Below are positions 7,241 through 16,547 of a stretch of 38,509 bases of DNA, piece by piece (the stretch's first letter is position 1; every line of letters starts with the position of its first letter). Origin of the DNA: Lachnospiraceae bacterium (GTDB lineage: Bacteria > Bacillota > Clostridia > Lachnospirales > Lachnospiraceae); the NCBI GenBank assembly GCA_024403255.1, contig JAKSSE010000008.1, positions 1 through 38,509 on the forward strand, given 5' to 3'. A program made the position numbers and the translations under genes. The notes beneath the pieces were generated by a model that saw only the letters and a list, made by a program, of their open reading frames with translations, was not told the origin of the DNA and made no database searches.

Positions 7241-7266
7241 CGGACACTAATAGTGTCCGTTTTTTT
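7241..7266 (+). terminator. Rho-independent terminator after frr
   Basis: CGGACACT and AGTGTCCG form an 8-bp perfect stem around AAT, directly followed by seven T residues. No new promoter is obvious before uppS, so the terminator is probably leaky and sets the ratio between the upstream and downstream genes. Confidence 0.9.
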
Positions 7267-7282
7267 GCTAAATAGGAGAATT

Positions 7283-7981
7283 ATGAGCGTACCAAGACAT
7301 GTTGCAATAATTTTAGATGGAAATGGTAGATGGGCCAAATCAAAGGGAATGCCTAGAACCTATGGACATACGGTTGGTGCAAAAAATGTTGAAACAATTT
7401 GCCGAGCCGCATGGAATATGGGGATTGAGTACCTTACCTTTTATGCTTTCTCTACTGAAAACTGGACAAGACCGGATGATGAAGTAAAAGCTCTTATGAG
7501 CCTTTTATCAAATTACCTTGCTACCTGTAAGAAGACCGCAAAAAAGAACAACATGCATGTGCGTGTTATAGGTGATATAACAAGGCTTGATCCAAAGTTT
7601 CAGAGTCAGATAAAAGAAATTGAGGAATACTCAAAAGATTTTGATGGTCTTAATATGACCATTGCTATAAACTACGGAAGCCGTGATGAGATTAGAAGAG
7701 CGGTGACTAAAATTACTGAAGATGCCAAAGATGGTAAGGTGGAGGAGATAACTGAAGAACTTATTTCAAGCTATCTTGATACAAAGGAGCTTCCAGATCC
7801 AGACCTTATGATTAGAACCTCAGGAGAGCAAAGACTGTCTAACTACCTTCTTTGGCAGTTAGCATATAGCGAGTTTTATTTTACAGAAACTCCATGGCCA
7901 GCATTTGGAGAGGAAGATTTAAAGAAGGCAGTGGAAGCTTACGAAAAGCGTGACAGACGTTTTGGAAATGCGGAGGAATAA
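7283..7981 (+). CDS. uppS: Undecaprenyl diphosphate synthase (cis-prenyltransferase)
   Basis: UppS adds isopentenyl units in cis to farnesyl diphosphate to make undecaprenyl diphosphate, the lipid carrier for wall glycans. The 232-residue product has the catalytic motif ILDGNGRWAK with Asp12, the FYAFSTENWTRP block and the C-terminal RTSGEQRLSNYLLWQLAYSE block. The frame is open from 7253, inside the terminator. I set the start at the ATG at 7283, which has an AGGAG site at 7273-7277 and begins MSVPRHVAIILDGN as family members do. The stop is immediately followed by the cdsA ATG. Confidence 0.97.
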   Translation: MSVPRHVAIILDGNGRWAKSKGMPRTYGHTVGAKNVETICRAAWNMGIEYLTFYAFSTENWTRPDDEVKALMSLLSNYLATCKKTAKKNNMHVRVIGDITRLDPKFQSQIKEIEEYSKDFDGLNMTIAINYGSRDEIRRAVTKITEDAKDGKVEEITEELISSYLDTKELPDPDLMIRTSGEQRLSNYLLWQLAYSEFYFTETPWPAFGEEDLKKAVEAYEKRDRRFGNAEE

Positions 7982-8785
7982 ATGCTTACAAGAACAATAA
8001 GTGGGGCAGTATTACTGTCAATTTTACTCTTAACAATAATACCGGGCGGGGATGTAACGCTTTTATTTAGTGCTCTTATTTCAATCGTTGGACTTTTTGA
8101 ACTTTATAGGGTTATTAAGCTTGAAAAAACCCCTTTTATGGTTATAGGAACTCTTGCGGTTATAGCTTATTATGGCAGCTTAAGATTTGATTTAATAGAT
8201 GATGCCACAGTAGTAATAGCTGTTGCAGCGCTTATCTTATTTTTGTTCTTTTATGTATTTACCTTCCCTAAATATGATATTAGTCAGGTTGCGATAGCTT
8301 TCTTTGGACTATTCTACGTGGCTGTTATGATTTCATGCATTTATCTTACAAGGGTAAATCTTGAAAATGGTGCTTTTATCGTTTGGCTAATAGTGATTAT
8401 ATCCTGGGGTGCAGATACCCTTGCATATTTTACGGGATCTCTTCTAGGTAAGCATAAGATGGCGCCAGTTCTTAGTCCAAAGAAGTCGGTAGAAGGAGCA
8501 GTTGGCGGTATAGTTGGTGCTATGTTAATTACAGCAGTATATTGCATTATAGTAAGAAGCCATCTTGAAGCAGGCTGGGAAAAAATACTAATCTTTTCAA
8601 TTATTGCAGGTGTCGGAGCTTTTATCTCAATGATAGGAGATCTTGCTGCATCAGCGATTAAAAGAAATTACAACATAAAAGATTATTCAAATTTAATTCC
8701 AGGTCATGGCGGAATATTAGACCGCTTTGATTCTGTAATAATTACTGCACCAATAGTATATTTTTTGACTAAATTATTTTTATAA
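7982..8785 (+). CDS. cdsA: Phosphatidate cytidylyltransferase (CDP-diglyceride synthase)
   Basis: CdsA converts phosphatidic acid and CTP into CDP-diacylglycerol, the precursor of anionic phospholipids. The 267-residue protein is almost wholly hydrophobic, with about seven to eight membrane helices. It ends in the CDS signature S-A-x-K-R with KDYSNLIPGHGGILDRFDS, which carries the metal and substrate ligands. It starts directly on the uppS stop codon and is followed 3 bases later by dxr. The cluster uppS-cdsA-dxr-rseP is conserved across bacteria. Confidence 0.97.
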   Translation: MLTRTISGAVLLSILLLTIIPGGDVTLLFSALISIVGLFELYRVIKLEKTPFMVIGTLAVIAYYGSLRFDLIDDATVVIAVAALILFLFFYVFTFPKYDISQVAIAFFGLFYVAVMISCIYLTRVNLENGAFIVWLIVIISWGADTLAYFTGSLLGKHKMAPVLSPKKSVEGAVGGIVGAMLITAVYCIIVRSHLEAGWEKILIFSIIAGVGAFISMIGDLAASAIKRNYNIKDYSNLIPGHGGILDRFDSVIITAPIVYFLTKLFL

Positions 8786-8788
8786 GAT

Positions 8789-9934
8789 ATGAAAAAGATT
8801 TCAATTTTAGGATCAACTGGATCCATCGGAACACAGACACTTGATATTGCAAGAGAACATAAAGAAGACTTTGAGGTAGTAGCTTTAAGCTGTGGTAAAA
8901 ATATTGATCTTGTTTTTGAGCAGATTAAAGAGTTTATGCCAGGCCTTGTTTCTGTGGAAAATGAAGCTTTAGCTTCAACGCTATCATCAAGGCTTTTGGA
9001 TGAAGGAATAAAAGGTGTTGATATTCTTTATGGAATGGATGGCCTTTTAGCAGTTGCAACAGCAGCTGAAGCTGAAATAGTAGTTACAGCAGTTGTTGGA
9101 ATGATAGGAATTCGTCCTACAATAGCTGCAATTGAGGCTAAAAAGGATATAGCTCTTGCAAATAAGGAAACTTTAGTTTGTGCGGGTCATATAATTATGC
9201 CTTTAGCTAAAAAGATGGGCGTATCTATATTACCTGTTGATTCAGAGCACAGCGCAATTTTCCAGTCACTGCAGGGAAATAGTCAGAACAAAATATCAAG
9301 GATTATTCTAACAGCATCTGGTGGGCCATTTAGAGGTCGTAAGAAAGATGAGATAAAGGATATGACCGCAAAGGACGCACTTAAGCATCCAAACTGGGTT
9401 ATGGGCAAAAAAGTGACCATTGATTCGTCTACACTTGCTAATAAGGGCCTTGAAGTAATGGAGGCTAAGTGGCTTTTTGATGTGGATATTGATCAGATAG
9501 TAGTTACCGTGCATCCGCAGTCTATTTTACACTCTGCAGTTGAATACGAAGATGGTTCTGTAGTTGGTCAGATGGGCGTGCCTGATATGCGCCTTCCTAT
9601 ACAGTATGCACTTTTATATCCTAATAGAAAGACCTTATCTGGAGATAAGCTTGATTTGTTCAAAGTTGGCTCTATGACCTTTGAAGCACCTGATCTAGAA
9701 ACGTTTAAAGCACTTGCGCTTGCTCTTAAAGCAGGTAAGACTGGGGGAAGTCTTCCTACAGTCTTTAATGCTGCTAATGAAGTTGCAGTTGCTAAATTTT
9801 TAAATGATGAAATCAGATTTTTTGGAATTCCAGAAATGATTGAAAAGGCAATGGATGAAGTAAAGTTCATAGAAAATCCATCAGTTACTGATATTCTTGA
9901 AATAGAAAAAGAAACATACAGGATATTGGGATAA
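8789..9934 (+). CDS. dxr: 1-deoxy-D-xylulose 5-phosphate reductoisomerase
   Basis: Dxr (IspC) rearranges and reduces DXP to 2-C-methyl-D-erythritol 4-phosphate with NADPH, the committed step of the MEP isoprenoid pathway. The 381-residue protein begins with the dinucleotide-binding GSTGSIGTQTLDI. It shows the ANKETLVCAG segment, the metal-binding PVDSEHSAIFQ motif and the SSTLANKGLEVMEA block. The length is normal. No clear ribosome-binding site precedes it, so coupling to cdsA is likely. Its stop overlaps the rseP start (TAATG). With ispG nearby, the operon holds two MEP-pathway steps plus the undecaprenyl step that uses the product. Confidence 0.98.
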   Translation: MKKISILGSTGSIGTQTLDIAREHKEDFEVVALSCGKNIDLVFEQIKEFMPGLVSVENEALASTLSSRLLDEGIKGVDILYGMDGLLAVATAAEAEIVVTAVVGMIGIRPTIAAIEAKKDIALANKETLVCAGHIIMPLAKKMGVSILPVDSEHSAIFQSLQGNSQNKISRIILTASGGPFRGRKKDEIKDMTAKDALKHPNWVMGKKVTIDSSTLANKGLEVMEAKWLFDVDIDQIVVTVHPQSILHSAVEYEDGSVVGQMGVPDMRLPIQYALLYPNRKTLSGDKLDLFKVGSMTFEAPDLETFKALALALKAGKTGGSLPTVFNAANEVAVAKFLNDEIRFFGIPEMIEKAMDEVKFIENPSVTDILEIEKETYRILG

Positions 9935-10965
9935 TGAAATTTATTGTTGGTATATTATTATTTTGCTTTATTGTGTTCTTTCATGAATTAGGACACTTTC
10001 TTTTGGCAAAAGCTAATCACATAAGGGTTAATGAATTTTCTATTGGTTTTGGACCAAAGCTTATTCATTTCAAAAAAGGAGAGACGGAGTACTGTCTTAA
10101 GCTTATTCCTTTTGGCGGAAGCTGTATGATGGAAGGTGAGATGGAGGATTCGGATGATGAAAATTCATTCAATAATGCATCTGTATGGTCCAGGATTGCA
10201 GTTGTTTTGGCAGGACCAATATTCAATCTGTTGTTAGCTTACCTTCTTATGGTGATTTTATTTTCTTTTACAGGCTATGATTTGCCAGTTATATCAGAAG
10301 TTTCTGATGGTTATCCTGCAAAGGAAGCAGGTCTTATTGCAAAAGATGAGATTATAAAAATTGATAATCACAGGATGCATTTTTTTAGAGATGTTTCTGT
10401 TTATCTTTCAGAAAATGAAGGTGAGGATGTGACCGTTACCTTTAAGCGTGATGGGGAGATAAAAGAGGTTGTCCTTACTCCAAAATATGATGAGACTCAA
10501 AAGCGATATTTTATTGGAATTACAAATAAAGAAGCTTCGTATCATGGGAACTTTTTTGAAAATTTAGAGTATGGTTTTTTTGAGGTTAATTTCCTTGCCA
10601 AAAATACAGTACATGGTTTTGGCCGTTTAATATCAGGCAAAGAGTCCATGGACAATATGATGGGGCCTGTTGGTATAGTTGATTATGTCGGAGATACTTA
10701 TACAGAGGTAAAAGATCAGGGAAGTTTTGTAGTAGTCGCTAATATTGTAAATATACTTGTCATTTTATCGGCCTGTATAGGAATAATGAATCTTATGCCA
10801 TTTCCAGCCTTGGATGGTGGAAGATTTTTGATATATTTTGTTGAAGCTTTAACTGGCAAAAAGATGCCTCCAAAGTATGAAGCGGTGGTAAATGGAGCTG
10901 GATTTATTTTGCTATTTAGTTTTCTTATTTTTGTTACGAGTCACGATGTAAGCAAATTATTTTAG
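9934..10965 (+). CDS. rseP: Site-2 intramembrane metalloprotease (RseP/RasP)
   Basis: This is an intramembrane zinc protease that cleaves anti-sigma factors and signal-peptide remnants within the membrane. The first helix carries HELGH (His17, Glu18, His21). A PDZ domain occupies roughly residues 110-185, and the third zinc ligand is in the C-terminal helix motif NLMPFPALDGGR. The 343-residue length suits a single-PDZ RasP-type protein. The gene overlaps dxr by one base, as in many bacteria. The natural substrates in this organism cannot be inferred from the window, since no anti-sigma factor is present. Confidence 0.96.
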   Translation: MKFIVGILLFCFIVFFHELGHFLLAKANHIRVNEFSIGFGPKLIHFKKGETEYCLKLIPFGGSCMMEGEMEDSDDENSFNNASVWSRIAVVLAGPIFNLLLAYLLMVILFSFTGYDLPVISEVSDGYPAKEAGLIAKDEIIKIDNHRMHFFRDVSVYLSENEGEDVTVTFKRDGEIKEVVLTPKYDETQKRYFIGITNKEASYHGNFFENLEYGFFEVNFLAKNTVHGFGRLISGKESMDNMMGPVGIVDYVGDTYTEVKDQGSFVVVANIVNILVILSACIGIMNLMPFPALDGGRFLIYFVEALTGKKMPPKYEAVVNGAGFILLFSFLIFVTSHDVSKLF

Positions 10966-10974
10966 AAGGTAATT

Positions 10975-12027
10975 ATGAGAAGAGTATCTAAAGAAGTTAA
11001 TATAGGCGGTGTAGTAATTGGCGGCAGTCATCCAGTTGCAATTCAGTCAATGTGCAACACTAAAACCTGGGATGTAGAAAGTACAGTAGCGCAGATATTA
11101 GAGCTTGAGGAAGCTGGCTGCGAAATTATAAGAGTCACAGTTCCAGACCAAAGAGCTGCTGATGCCTTAAAAGAAATCAAAAAAAGAATCCATATTCCGC
11201 TTGTTGCAGATATTCATTTTGATTATAAAATGGCTCTGGCAGCGATAGAAAATGGAGCAGATAAAATTAGAATTAACCCTGGCAATATTGGTGGTCCTGA
11301 AAGACTAAAAGCAGTAGTAGAGGCCGCAAAAGAAAAAAATATTCCTATTCGTGTCGGTGTTAATTCCGGTTCCCTGGAAAAAGAATTGGTTGAAAAATAT
11401 AACGGCGTTACAGCTGAAGGAATAGTTGAAAGTGCTTTAGATAAGGTACACATGATAGAGGAGCTTGATTATGACAATATTGTCATTTCCATTAAGTCGT
11501 CAGATGTTATGATGTGCATAAAGGCACATGAGCTTATTGCAGAGAAAACTGTTCATCCTATTCATATTGGAATTACTGAGGCAGGAACTTTAATATCTGG
11601 TAATATCAAGTCATCTGTAGGTCTTGGAATTTTACTGTATGAAGGTATTGGTGATACGATGAGAGTTTCTCTTACTGGAAACCCGGTTGAAGAGATAAAA
11701 TCAGCAAAACTTATCCTTCGTTCTTTAGGACTTAGAAAGGGCGGAGTGGAAGTTGTTTCCTGCCCTACATGTGGTCGAACAGAAATAGATTTAATTGGCC
11801 TTGCTAACCAGGTTGAAAATATGGTTAGTGGCATGGATTTGGACCTTAAAATAGCAGTAATGGGATGTGTTGTTAACGGCCCAGGTGAGGCGAAAGAAGC
11901 AGATCTTGGCATTGCTGGAGGAAAAGGTGAAGGTCTTATAATTAAAGGCGGAGAAATAGTTAGAAAGGTTCCAGAAAAAGATCTTCTTGAGGAACTTAAA
12001 AAGGAAATACTTAGTTTTTCAAAATAA
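10975..12027 (+). CDS. ispG: 4-hydroxy-3-methylbut-2-en-1-yl diphosphate synthase
   Basis: IspG (GcpE) converts the cyclic diphosphate MEcPP to HMBPP, the next-to-last step of the MEP pathway, using a [4Fe-4S] cluster. The 350-residue protein begins with the TIM-barrel segment containing QSMCNTKTWD. It ends with the cluster-binding region: Cys263 and Cys266 in CPTC, Cys298 in GCVVNGPGEA, and the conserved Glu305. The length fits the bacterial two-domain form. An AGAAGG site precedes the ATG. Its stop overlaps the polC start (TAATG). In Bacillus proS lies between rasP and polC, whereas here ispG holds that place. Confidence 0.98.
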   Translation: MRRVSKEVNIGGVVIGGSHPVAIQSMCNTKTWDVESTVAQILELEEAGCEIIRVTVPDQRAADALKEIKKRIHIPLVADIHFDYKMALAAIENGADKIRINPGNIGGPERLKAVVEAAKEKNIPIRVGVNSGSLEKELVEKYNGVTAEGIVESALDKVHMIEELDYDNIVISIKSSDVMMCIKAHELIAEKTVHPIHIGITEAGTLISGNIKSSVGLGILLYEGIGDTMRVSLTGNPVEEIKSAKLILRSLGLRKGGVEVVSCPTCGRTEIDLIGLANQVENMVSGMDLDLKIAVMGCVVNGPGEAKEADLGIAGGKGEGLIIKGGEIVRKVPEKDLLEELKKEILSFSK

Positions 12028-15000
12028 TGCAACGTTTCGCACAGGTTTTTCCAAAAATCAAACTAATCAACGAGGTTAAGCTTGCTTTTGATGAAGGCGA
12101 AATAGAAAAAATTGCCGAAAACAGGCAAAAGACCAAGGTTAGGGTATACGTTAAGTTTAAGCATCTTCTTGCGCACAAGGAGGTGCTTTATTTGCAACGT
12201 CAAATTCACAAGCATTATTTCCCTAAAAAAGAAGAAGTATTCATAGTTGAAAGTTTTGATTTATCTACTCAGTATACTCCTGAAATACTTTTAACCGAGT
12301 ACGAAAGCAGTATTGTAGAAGAATTATCGTCATGCCATTCTCCATTTCTGGGGATTACTTTTGAAAGCGCCGAAAAACACTTTGATGAAGATGGTGCTTT
12401 ACACATAAAAGTTAAAGGTGCTCCGATAAGAAAAGAATTTGAAGATGAGTTAGAGGAAGCGTTAAGAGTATTCCTTTGTAAAAGAAGTGGTTTTTCATTT
12501 GATATTGTGTTTGATGAACCTGACGAAAGCGAAAAGAAGAGTACCTTCCAAAAGAATAAGGATATAGAAGATGCCAATAGACTTAACCAGGTTAAGGCAA
12601 GACTTGGTATGGCTACGGAAGAAAAGTCTGTTACGGAAGAAAATGAAGACGTATCCTCAGAAACTAAAGAGGCCAGGGAACCTGAAACTAAAGAGCCTAA
12701 AAAGGAAGCTGATAAATCTAAAAAGCCTGAAGCACCTCAGAGAAAGCCAAGAGGTCTTATGGATTATGAAAATGCTAAAAATAGCGGCATAGAAGGCCTA
12801 CTTTTGGGACGCTTGATCGAAGAAGATGCAGTAGCAATGATTGATCTTGATACTGAAACAAACTCTGTTGTTCTTCGAGGTAAAGTTATTTTTTATGAAG
12901 AGAAACGAACCAGATCAGAGAAGAATATGGTTCGCTTTGATATAACTGATTTTACGGATTCTGTTTCATGTAAAGCTTTTCCACCAGATGAGTTTATTGA
13001 TGATTTTAGAGCCACAGTAAAAAGGGGAAATTTTTTAAAGATAGAAGGTGCATTTGCATATAATGCATATGATAAGACTATGGAAATTTTCCCAGTTCGC
13101 TCTATTCAGAAGATTGCAGACTTTACTGAAAATGAAAAGCGAATGGATATATCGGCAGAAAAGCGAGTAGAGCTTCACTGTCATACAAATATGTCTGATA
13201 TGGACGCAGTAACTGATGTTGCGGATATCATTAAATGTGCTAAAGAATGGGGGCATAAAGCCATTGCTATAACCGATCATGGTGATGTTCAGGCGTTTAC
13301 AGGTGCTTTCCACGCAATTAAGCCTGGTGAAGATTTTAAGATACTTTACGGAGTAGAAGGCTATTTTGCTGATGATACCAAGGATGTTGTTACAAATGCG
13401 AAAGGTCAGCCGATTGCGGACACTACCTATGTAGTATTTGATTTAGAGACAACAGGCTTTAATCCACATAAAAATAAGATAATAGAATTTGGAGCTGTAA
13501 AGGTTCGAAATGGCAATATTATTGATAGATATTCAGCTTTTGTAAATCCAAAGGTTCCAATTCCGCTTCGAGTTGAACAGTTAACTCATATCAGAGATGA
13601 TATGGTTATTAATGAGCCTGAAATTGATGTGAGGCTCCCTGAGTTTCTTGAATTTATAGAAGGTTGTGTTTTAGTAGCCCACAATGCTGAGTTTGATGTA
13701 AGTTACGTCGAAGAGAATGCACGCCTTTTGGGACTTCCGTTTAGCTATACATATATGGATACCATGGCAATGGCAAGAATGGTTTTGCCTCTGCAGAAGA
13801 AGTTTACATTGGACGCTATTGCAAAGTCGCTTAAGATTCCACTTGAAAATCATCACAGGGCTGTAGATGATGCGGAATGTACTGCTCTTGTTTTTATAAA
13901 GTTAATGTCCATGATTTCGGACCTTGGAGCGACGACTTTAGATGAAATAAATAGTAAAGCCAAAGAAGATTCGACAAATGCAGCGAAACTTCACACCCAT
14001 CATGGCATTGTTATAGCAAAAAATGATCTTGGACGAGTAAATCTTTACAGACTTATCTCTGAGTCTCATCTTAATTATTTCTACAGGCGTCCTGTTATGC
14101 CAAAGAGTCTCATAGAAAAATATAGGGATGGACTTATACTTGGATCAGCATGTTGTGAGGGTGAGCTTTTTGATGCAATTTTGCAGGGAAGAAATCCAGA
14201 AGAGATTGCAAGAATAGTTAATTTCTATGATTACCTTGAAATTCAGCCAGTTGGAAACGATATGTTTATGATTGATGAGGAAAAGTATCCTATCGATTCG
14301 GTTGAAGATATAAGAGATATCAATAGAGAAATTGTAAGACTGGGAAAAGAATACAACAAACCTGTTTGCGCGACCTGCGATGTTCATTTCTTAAATCCTG
14401 AGGATGAAATATACCGAAGAATTATAATGGCAGGAAAAGGTTTTGATGATGCAGACAGGCAGCCACCATTATACCTTCATACGACAAAGGAAATGCTTGA
14501 GGAGTTTTCTTATTTGGGAGAAGAGAAGGCATATGAGGTTGTTGTAACCAATACAAATTTAATTGCAGATATGTGTGAGAGGATAGCTCCTGTTCGCCCT
14601 GATAAATGTCCTCCGGTTATCGATAAATCCGATGAGATGCTAAGGACAATATGCTATAATAAAGCACATGCAATTTATGGCGATGAGCTTCCAAAAGTAG
14701 TTGAGGAAAGACTTTCAAGAGAGCTTAATTCCATCATAAGTAATGGATATGCGGTTATGTATATAATTGCGCAAAAACTTGTGTGGAAATCAAATGAGGA
14801 TGGCTACCTTGTTGGTTCTCGTGGATCAGTTGGATCTTCTTTTGCGGCTACAATGGCAGGTATTACAGAGGTTAATCCTTTGGCACCCCATTATTACTGC
14901 AAAAAGTGCCACTATTCAGACTTTGATTCAGAAGAAGTTAAAGCTTATAGCGGCGCATCTGGATGTGATATGCCGGATAAGAAATGTCCTAATTGCGGAC

Positions 15001-16538
15001 ATGAGCTTGAAAAAGCAGGTTTTGATATTCCTTTTGAGACGTTCCTTGGTTTTAAAGGAAATAAGGAGCCGGATATCGACCTAAACTTTTCAGGTGAATA
15101 TCAGGCAAAAGCCCATCAGTATACAGAAGTAATCTTTGGAGAAGGGCAGACCTTTAAAGCAGGTACCGTTGGTACGCTTGCAGATAAGACTGCTTATGGA
15201 TATGTAAAGAACTATCTCGCTGAAAGAAATATTGTAAAAAGGGAAGCGGAGATAAACAGAATTGTAGCAGGCTGTACTGGAATTCATAGGACAACAGGTC
15301 AGCATCCGGGAGGAATCATTGTTCTTCCTTTAGGTGAAGATATAAACACCTTTACACCGATTCAAAATCCAGCGAATAAAGCAGAATCGGGCATTATAAC
15401 TACACACTTTGATTATCACTCAATAGATAATAACCTTCTTAAACTTGATATTCTGGGACACGATGATCCTACAATGATTAGGCTTTTGGAGGATTTGACT
15501 GGACTTGATGCGACAACGATTCCTTTAGACGATCCAATCGTTATGAAGCTTTTTCAGGATACAACGTCAATCGGAGTTACTCCTTCAGATATTGGCGGTG
15601 CACAGACGGGTTCTCGTGGAATTCCTGAATTTGGTACAGATAATGCGATAAATACTCTTGTTGAAACAAAGCCACAGAGTTTTTCCGATCTTATCAGAAT
15701 TTCTGGATTGTCGCATGGTACCAATGTTTATGGTGGTAATGCTCAAACACTTATCCAAAATGGTACGGCAACAATTTCTGAATGTATTTGTACCCGTGAT
15801 GATATTATGACCTACCTCATTAGCAAAGGCATTGAGAATGAGAGGGCGTTTAAAATCATGGAAGCCGTTCGAAAAGGAATGGTTGCAAAGAAGAAATGTG
15901 GCGACTGGCCAGAGTGGAGACAGGATATTGTCGATCACGGGGTGCCAGACTGGTATTTATGGTCTTGTGAGCGTATTGAGTACATGTTCCCTAAGGCTCA
16001 TGCGGCAGCTTATGTTATGATGGCGTGGAGAATTGCCTACTGTAAGGTATATTATCCTCTTGCCTATTATGCAGCATATTTTTCAATTCGTGCGACCAAT
16101 TTTAACTATGAGCTTATGTGTGCAGGAGTTGAAAAGCTTCGAATGTATATAAAAATCTATGGTGATAAAGAGTCTGGTAAAGTCGATGGCGGGTTATCTG
16201 CAAAAGACAAGGGAACCTTATCAGATATGAAATCTGTAGAAGAATTCTATGCAAGAGGTCTTGAATTTTGCCCTATAGACTTAAATGTAGTTCAGGCAAG
16301 ACGATTTACTATTGTTGATGGAAAGCTTATGCCAAGTCTTATATCATTTGACGGACTTGGAGAAAATGCAGCTGATGCAATAGTGGATGCTGTGAAGGAT
16401 GGACCATTTTTATCACTTCAGGATTTTAAAACAAGAACCAAGACACCTCAAAAGATTGTTGACCTTATGGTTGAGCTTGGAATATTAAGTAATTTACCAG
16501 AAACAAATCAGATATCACTTTTTGATTCGTTGTTTTAA
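12027..16538 (+). CDS. polC: DNA polymerase III alpha subunit, PolC type
   Basis: PolC is the main replicative polymerase of low-GC Gram-positives, with its proofreading exonuclease inside the same chain. Order along 1503 residues: N-terminal domain, a Lys/Glu-rich linker at about 168-250, an OB fold at about 255-345, and PHP motifs from HCHTNMSDMDA (about 382). The DEDDh exonuclease is inserted in the PHP domain (FDLETTGFNP near 468, HRAVDDAE near 610). A zinc-knuckle region (CKKCHYS...CPNCGH, about 958-990) and the palm motif PDIDLNFSGEYQ (near 1015) follow. The C-terminus ends QISLFDSLF, a canonical sliding-clamp binding motif. The protein is slightly longer than the roughly 1440 residues of Bacillus PolC, mostly because of the linker. 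Confidence 0.98.
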   Translation: MQRFAQVFPKIKLINEVKLAFDEGEIEKIAENRQKTKVRVYVKFKHLLAHKEVLYLQRQIHKHYFPKKEEVFIVESFDLSTQYTPEILLTEYESSIVEELSSCHSPFLGITFESAEKHFDEDGALHIKVKGAPIRKEFEDELEEALRVFLCKRSGFSFDIVFDEPDESEKKSTFQKNKDIEDANRLNQVKARLGMATEEKSVTEENEDVSSETKEAREPETKEPKKEADKSKKPEAPQRKPRGLMDYENAKNSGIEGLLLGRLIEEDAVAMIDLDTETNSVVLRGKVIFYEEKRTRSEKNMVRFDITDFTDSVSCKAFPPDEFIDDFRATVKRGNFLKIEGAFAYNAYDKTMEIFPVRSIQKIADFTENEKRMDISAEKRVELHCHTNMSDMDAVTDVADIIKCAKEWGHKAIAITDHGDVQAFTGAFHAIKPGEDFKILYGVEGYFADDTKDVVTNAKGQPIADTTYVVFDLETTGFNPHKNKIIEFGAVKVRNGNIIDRYSAFVNPKVPIPLRVEQLTHIRDDMVINEPEIDVRLPEFLEFIEGCVLVAHNAEFDVSYVEENARLLGLPFSYTYMDTMAMARMVLPLQKKFTLDAIAKSLKIPLENHHRAVDDAECTALVFIKLMSMISDLGATTLDEINSKAKEDSTNAAKLHTHHGIVIAKNDLGRVNLYRLISESHLNYFYRRPVMPKSLIEKYRDGLILGSACCEGELFDAILQGRNPEEIARIVNFYDYLEIQPVGNDMFMIDEEKYPIDSVEDIRDINREIVRLGKEYNKPVCATCDVHFLNPEDEIYRRIIMAGKGFDDADRQPPLYLHTTKEMLEEFSYLGEEKAYEVVVTNTNLIADMCERIAPVRPDKCPPVIDKSDEMLRTICYNKAHAIYGDELPKVVEERLSRELNSIISNGYAVMYIIAQKLVWKSNEDGYLVGSRGSVGSSFAATMAGITEVNPLAPHYYCKKCHYSDFDSEEVKAYSGASGCDMPDKKCPNCGHELEKAGFDIPFETFLGFKGNKEPDIDLNFSGEYQAKAHQYTEVIFGEGQTFKAGTVGTLADKTAYGYVKNYLAERNIVKREAEINRIVAGCTGIHRTTGQHPGGIIVLPLGEDINTFTPIQNPANKAESGIITTHFDYHSIDNNLLKLDILGHDDPTMIRLLEDLTGLDATTIPLDDPIVMKLFQDTTSIGVTPSDIGGAQTGSRGIPEFGTDNAINTLVETKPQSFSDLIRISGLSHGTNVYGGNAQTLIQNGTATISECICTRDDIMTYLISKGIENERAFKIMEAVRKGMVAKKKCGDWPEWRQDIVDHGVPDWYLWSCERIEYMFPKAHAAAYVMMAWRIAYCKVYYPLAYYAAYFSIRATNFNYELMCAGVEKLRMYIKIYGDKESGKVDGGLSAKDKGTLSDMKSVEEFYARGLEFCPIDLNVVQARRFTIVDGKLMPSLISFDGLGENAADAIVDAVKDGPFLSLQDFKTRTKTPQKIVDLMVELGILSNLPETNQISLFDSLF

Positions 16539-16547
16539 AGGAGAAAA

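Noticed and set aside
7253..7282. Earlier start for uppS
   Set aside because: It would begin inside the terminator stem. The ATG at 7283 has a good AGGAG site.
13035..13313. Minus-strand frames inside polC and other long genes
   Set aside because: They have no family features or ribosome-binding sites and are shadows of well-supported plus-strand genes.
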